DNA of 8,521 nt from Arenicellales bacterium (GTDB taxonomy: Bacteria > Pseudomonadota > Gammaproteobacteria > Arenicellales > UBA868): assembly GCA_028825345.1 (NCBI GenBank), contig JAPKAJ010000095.1, forward strand, positions 1 through 8,521, in the 5' to 3' direction. Positions 5,950 through 8,521 of the stretch are shown here, piece by piece. Both the position numbers and the translations under genes were made by a program. Under the pieces are notes generated by a model that was not told the DNA's origin, made no database searches, and saw only the letters and a list, made by a program, of their open reading frames with translations. How positions within the stretch are numbered: position 1 is the stretch's first letter; the number at the start of each line of letters is the position of its first letter.

Positions 5950-6942
5950 ATGAGAGATAACCCAATTCAATCCACGGTAGATTTTGACCTAGATGGCGTT
6001 CAGCATGGATTTCTGAAAGTACCTTATTCAGGAGATGATTCAGGCTGGGGTGCCGTCATGATCCCCGTGACTGTTGTTAAGAATGGTGAAGGGCCCACGG
6101 CTTTGCTCACCGGGGCCAATCATGGTGATGAGTACGAAGGGCCGATAGCGCTTTGGGGTATGACCAATGAACTGAGCGCTGATGTGGTGAGCGGTCGGGT
6201 GATCATGATCCCGGCGATGAATTATCCGGCGTTCAAAGCCGGTAAACGGACCTCACCCATTGATGGCGGCAACATGAATCGGGTGTTTCCCGGAGATCCA
6301 AACGGAAACATAACCCAGATCATTGCCGACTATTTTTCTCGCACCTTATTGCCAATGGCGGACTATGTCATCGATATCCACTCTGGTGGCAAGACGATGG
6401 AATTTCTGCCATTTGGTGCGGCCCACATACTGGATGATAAAGAGCAGCAGGCCCGCTGTGTCGGGGCAGTTGAGGCGTTTAATGCTCCTTACACATTGAT
6501 GCTGCTCGAGCCTGATGCGACTCATCTTTATGACACGGCTGCAGAGAACCAGGGCAAAGTTTTTGTCAGCACCGAATTGGGCGGTGGAGGCTCGGCGAGT
6601 GCAACCACTGTGAAGATTGCAAAACGTGGCATCTCAAACGTACTCATGCATGCCGGTATCCTGTTGGGTGAGCCGGCGCGCGGTCCTTCAGTAAATCTGG
6701 ATACCATGAGCCCAGAGTGTTTCATTACGTCTGAGCATTCCGGGCTTATAGAGATGTGTAACGACCTTGGCGCCGAAGTCAAAGAAGGCGATCTGATTGC
6801 CGTCATCCACGATGCCGAGCGAACCGGTTCGACTCCTGTAGAGTATCGATCAAAAGTAGGCGGCATTTTCATGGGCCGTCATTTTCCGTGCCTGATCAAG
6901 CCGGGTGATTTTCTGGCGGTGATTGCGCTGATGATCGAATGA
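5950..6942 (+). CDS. doeB: N-alpha-acetyl-L-2,4-diaminobutyrate deacetylase, DoeB/EutE-like
   Basis: A 330-residue zinc hydrolase of the succinylglutamate desuccinylase/aspartoacylase (M14-like) family. The zinc ligands are H58 and E61 (GANHGDEYEGP) and H144 (IDIHSGG); the catalytic Glu is E209 (STELGGGG). NMNRVFPG (108-115) is the substrate-carboxylate region with Arg111. The C-terminal part (about 250-330) looks like the small beta-sandwich cap typical of DoeB. DSGWGAVMIP and the zinc-site context match DoeB/EutE closely. The enzyme removes acetyl from N-alpha-acetyl-diaminobutyrate (or its 3-hydroxy form) made by DoeA and is known to work as a complex with it. A 78-bp gap precedes the gene; TAAGG (5933-5937) sits 12 bases upstream of the ATG, a little far, with an A/G-rich stretch nearer. 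It is followed 45 bp later by the DoeA homologue. Confidence 0.92.
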   Translation: MRDNPIQSTVDFDLDGVQHGFLKVPYSGDDSGWGAVMIPVTVVKNGEGPTALLTGANHGDEYEGPIALWGMTNELSADVVSGRVIMIPAMNYPAFKAGKRTSPIDGGNMNRVFPGDPNGNITQIIADYFSRTLLPMADYVIDIHSGGKTMEFLPFGAAHILDDKEQQARCVGAVEAFNAPYTLMLLEPDATHLYDTAAENQGKVFVSTELGGGGSASATTVKIAKRGISNVLMHAGILLGEPARGPSVNLDTMSPECFITSEHSGLIEMCNDLGAEVKEGDLIAVIHDAERTGSTPVEYRSKVGGIFMGRHFPCLIKPGDFLAVIALMIE

Positions 6943-6987
6943 TCGTTGTAACCTGGCAAAACGTCCACTATTCATAAAGAAATCTAT

Positions 6988-8169
6988 ATGCAATACACCA
7001 AGCCGTTTCCCAAAGCAGAATATGATCGTCGCCTGGTTGAGACAAAAAAGAGGATGGTCGATCAGGGTTTTGATCTGATCATCTGCCAGGACCCGGCGAA
7101 TATGAACTGGTTAACTGGCTTTGACAGCTGGTCTTTTTACACCCCGCAGGTGGTTCTCGTTCATACCGACGAGGCAAGCCCGATCTGGTTTGGTCGTCCC
7201 CAGGATGCAAAGGCAGCACACATCACCACTGATATTCCACCAGAGAACATTACGGATTTTTCCGAAACGCTAATTCACCACCCGAGCGAGCATCCCTACG
7301 ATGAACTGGCAGAACTGATTACCGCACGGGGCTGGGGATCGGCCCGCGTTGGAGTAGAGCTCGACGCGCATTACTACACGGCCCGTGCACATGCTCACCT
7401 GGTTAAAGGCCTGCCAGATGCCAACGTGTCGGATTCGCAGCAACTGGTGAACTGGGCACGGCTGATCAAATCAGACGCTGAGTTAGTTTACATGCGCGAA
7501 GCAGGTCAGATCGTAAGCGCTGTCATGAACAGGGCAATCGCAAAAATCGCGCCCGGTGTTCCGCAATACGAGATCATTGCCGAGGTTTATCACGCGCAGG
7601 TGATGGGTGTTGACGGCAAGTACGGCAACTACAGCAGTTTATGCCCGCTGATACAGGTGGGTGAGGGCACCAGTACACCGCACCTGACCTGGTCTGAACA
7701 TCCCTTGCCTGATGACACCCTGGTGATGATGGAACTCGGTGGGGCCCGTTATCATTACCAATCGCCGCTGACGCGTACGCTGCATCTTGGCACGCCTCCG
7801 CCAGAGGTCGCCAAACTGGCAGATACCATAGTTGCAGGGGTCGATGCTGCGCTGGAGGCGGCTCGGCCCGGCGCGACCTGCGAGGAGGTCGAGGCGGTAT
7901 GGCAGAAAGTGCTCAACCGCAACGGCTACCGCAAAGAAAGCCGGGTGGGGTATTCCATCGGCGTGAATTATCCACCGGACTGGGGGGAGCGCACTGCCAG
8001 TTTACGCCCGGGTGACCAGACGGTTCTGCAAAACGGCATGTGCTTTCATTTCCAATCGGGTGTTTGGCTGGAGACAATCGGCGTTGCCGTATCGGAACCC
8101 TTCATCGTGACCGATAGCGGTGGCGAGCGCCTGTGTGACGTAGCGCGCGAACTGATCGTGATCGATTAG
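6988..8169 (+). CDS. doeA: Ectoine hydrolase, DoeA/EutD-like (M24 creatinase/aminopeptidase P fold)
   Basis: A 393-residue protein, family-normal length. It has an N-terminal creatinase-type domain (about 10-150) and a C-terminal pita-bread domain (about 160-385). The five metal ligands of M24 aminopeptidases are mostly replaced: the first Asp is E249 (MELGGARY), the second is P260 (YQSPLTRT), the His is Y322 (VGYSIG), and the EPG-motif Glu is Q356 (FHFQSGVW). H232 (TPHLTW) keeps the conserved catalytic-pocket His. Loss of metal binding is typical of creatinase and DoeA/EutD rather than damage. The enzyme opens the ectoine or hydroxyectoine ring, giving mainly the N-alpha-acetyl diaminobutyrate used by DoeB. 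The order here is doeB then doeA, the reverse of the usual one. The ATG has only a weak A/G-rich site upstream. Another cyclic amidine could be the true substrate. Confidence 0.92.
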   Translation: MQYTKPFPKAEYDRRLVETKKRMVDQGFDLIICQDPANMNWLTGFDSWSFYTPQVVLVHTDEASPIWFGRPQDAKAAHITTDIPPENITDFSETLIHHPSEHPYDELAELITARGWGSARVGVELDAHYYTARAHAHLVKGLPDANVSDSQQLVNWARLIKSDAELVYMREAGQIVSAVMNRAIAKIAPGVPQYEIIAEVYHAQVMGVDGKYGNYSSLCPLIQVGEGTSTPHLTWSEHPLPDDTLVMMELGGARYHYQSPLTRTLHLGTPPPEVAKLADTIVAGVDAALEAARPGATCEEVEAVWQKVLNRNGYRKESRVGYSIGVNYPPDWGERTASLRPGDQTVLQNGMCFHFQSGVWLETIGVAVSEPFIVTDSGGERLCDVARELIVID

Positions 8170-8205
8170 CAGCAAAAAGTTTTCGCTATCAATTAAGGTT
8201 TTACC

Positions 8206-8521
8206 ATGGGCAATTCGGTGAATAATTTCGCTTCCGATAACGTCTCCTGTGCCTGTTCCGAGGTTATGCAGGCCTTAGCGCGCGCCAATACCGGAACCGC
8301 CCCATCCTACGGTGAAGACCCATGGACCACAGGGCTTTGCGCAAGACTTTCTGAAATATTTGAAACACCCGTAACGGCTTTTCCGGTGACGACTGGGACC
8401 GCTGCCAATGCCCTGGCGTTGTCTGCTTTGACGCCGTCATTTGGAAAAATTTTCTGCCATGAGTTATCTCATATCAATACCGATGAATGTGGCGCACCAG
8501 AGATGTTTACCGGCGGGGCAA
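8206..8521 (+). CDS. Low-specificity L-threonine aldolase (5' part, cut by window end)
   Basis: The first 105 codons of a fold-type-I PLP enzyme. ATG 8206 follows AAGG (8195-8198) with a 7-base spacer and lies 36 bp after the DoeA homologue. FASDNVS near the N-terminus, APSYGEDPWT (32-41), the PLP-phosphate loop TGTAANALAL (63-72) and CHELSHINTDECGAPE (84-99), with the PLP-stacking His at H89, identify the Pseudomonas-type threonine aldolase. Cys15 stands where Gly is usual in DNVSGA. The PLP-binding Lys lies beyond the window. The enzyme splits beta-hydroxy-alpha-amino acids into glycine and an aldehyde and is lax about the side chain. Beside DoeA/DoeB it could act on 3-hydroxy-2,4-diaminobutyrate; this is inference. 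Ordinary threonine or serine-glycine metabolism is the alternative. Confidence 0.9.
   Translation, partial: MGNSVNNFASDNVSCACSEVMQALARANTGTAPSYGEDPWTTGLCARLSEIFETPVTAFPVTTGTAANALALSALTPSFGKIFCHELSHINTDECGAPEMFTGGA

Noticed and set aside
5939..5953. Four-codon minigene (MKRI-stop) overlapping the doeB start by ATGA
   Set aside because: TAAGG lies only one base before its ATG, too close to act; such tiny frames are common by chance.
6931..6946. Direct repeat ATGATCGA/ATGATCGT at the doeB stop codon
   Set aside because: Only two 8-bp near-copies with no flanking structure; likely coincidence.
1..8521. tRNA, rRNA, CRISPR array, insertion sequence or phage genes
   Set aside because: No regularly spaced repeats, cloverleaf-like segments, transposase motifs or terminal inverted repeats were seen on reading both strands.

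Overview
The window is bacterial: dense, same-strand genes with short gaps, Shine-Dalgarno sites and GTG/TTG starts. Moderate GC and the gene families suggest a marine or saline-habitat proteobacterium, perhaps a gammaproteobacterium. That assignment is inference; no taxonomic marker is present. All recognisable genes lie on the + strand.

Layout. Positions 1-63 read as the last 20 codons of a frame resembling the helix-turn-helix tail of an AraC-type regulator, possibly truncated. Positions 64-423 are non-coding, with several short palindromes and no certain promoter. Two enolase-superfamily genes follow (424-1563, and 1610-2728 with a TTG start behind a perfect AGGAGG). A 137-bp gap holds a clean 7-bp inverted repeat. 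At 2866-3261 lies a remnant of a Cys/Met-metabolism PLP enzyme whose catalytic middle is missing in frame. Next come an EutA-like Asp/Glu racemase-family protein (start best placed at 3323), two overlapping phytanoyl-CoA-dioxygenase-family (PhyH) Fe(II)/2-oxoglutarate oxygenases (4155-4997 and 4987-5871), a DoeB/EutE-type deacetylase (5950-6942), a DoeA/EutD-type ectoine hydrolase (6988-8169), and the first 105 codons of a low-specificity L-threonine aldolase cut by the window end.

How the genes may work together. DoeA and DoeB are the hydrolase-deacetylase pair that opens and deacetylates ectoine or hydroxyectoine to (3-hydroxy-)2,4-diaminobutyrate, and EutA belongs to the eut (hydroxy)ectoine-use clusters. 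This anchors the locus as catabolism of an ectoine-type compatible solute. Usual partners (EutB, EutC, DoeC, DoeD, the Ueh/Teh transporters, the EnuR regulator) are not seen. In their place are two PhyH oxygenases, two enolase-superfamily enzymes (one close to hydroxyproline-betaine epimerase / cis-3-hydroxyproline dehydratase) and a threonine aldolase. My working idea is a variant pathway in which a ring solute is oxidised and/or epimerised, opened and deacetylated, and the resulting beta-hydroxy-alpha-amino acid is cleaved by retro-aldol reaction. The gene identities are well supported; the pathway is inference.
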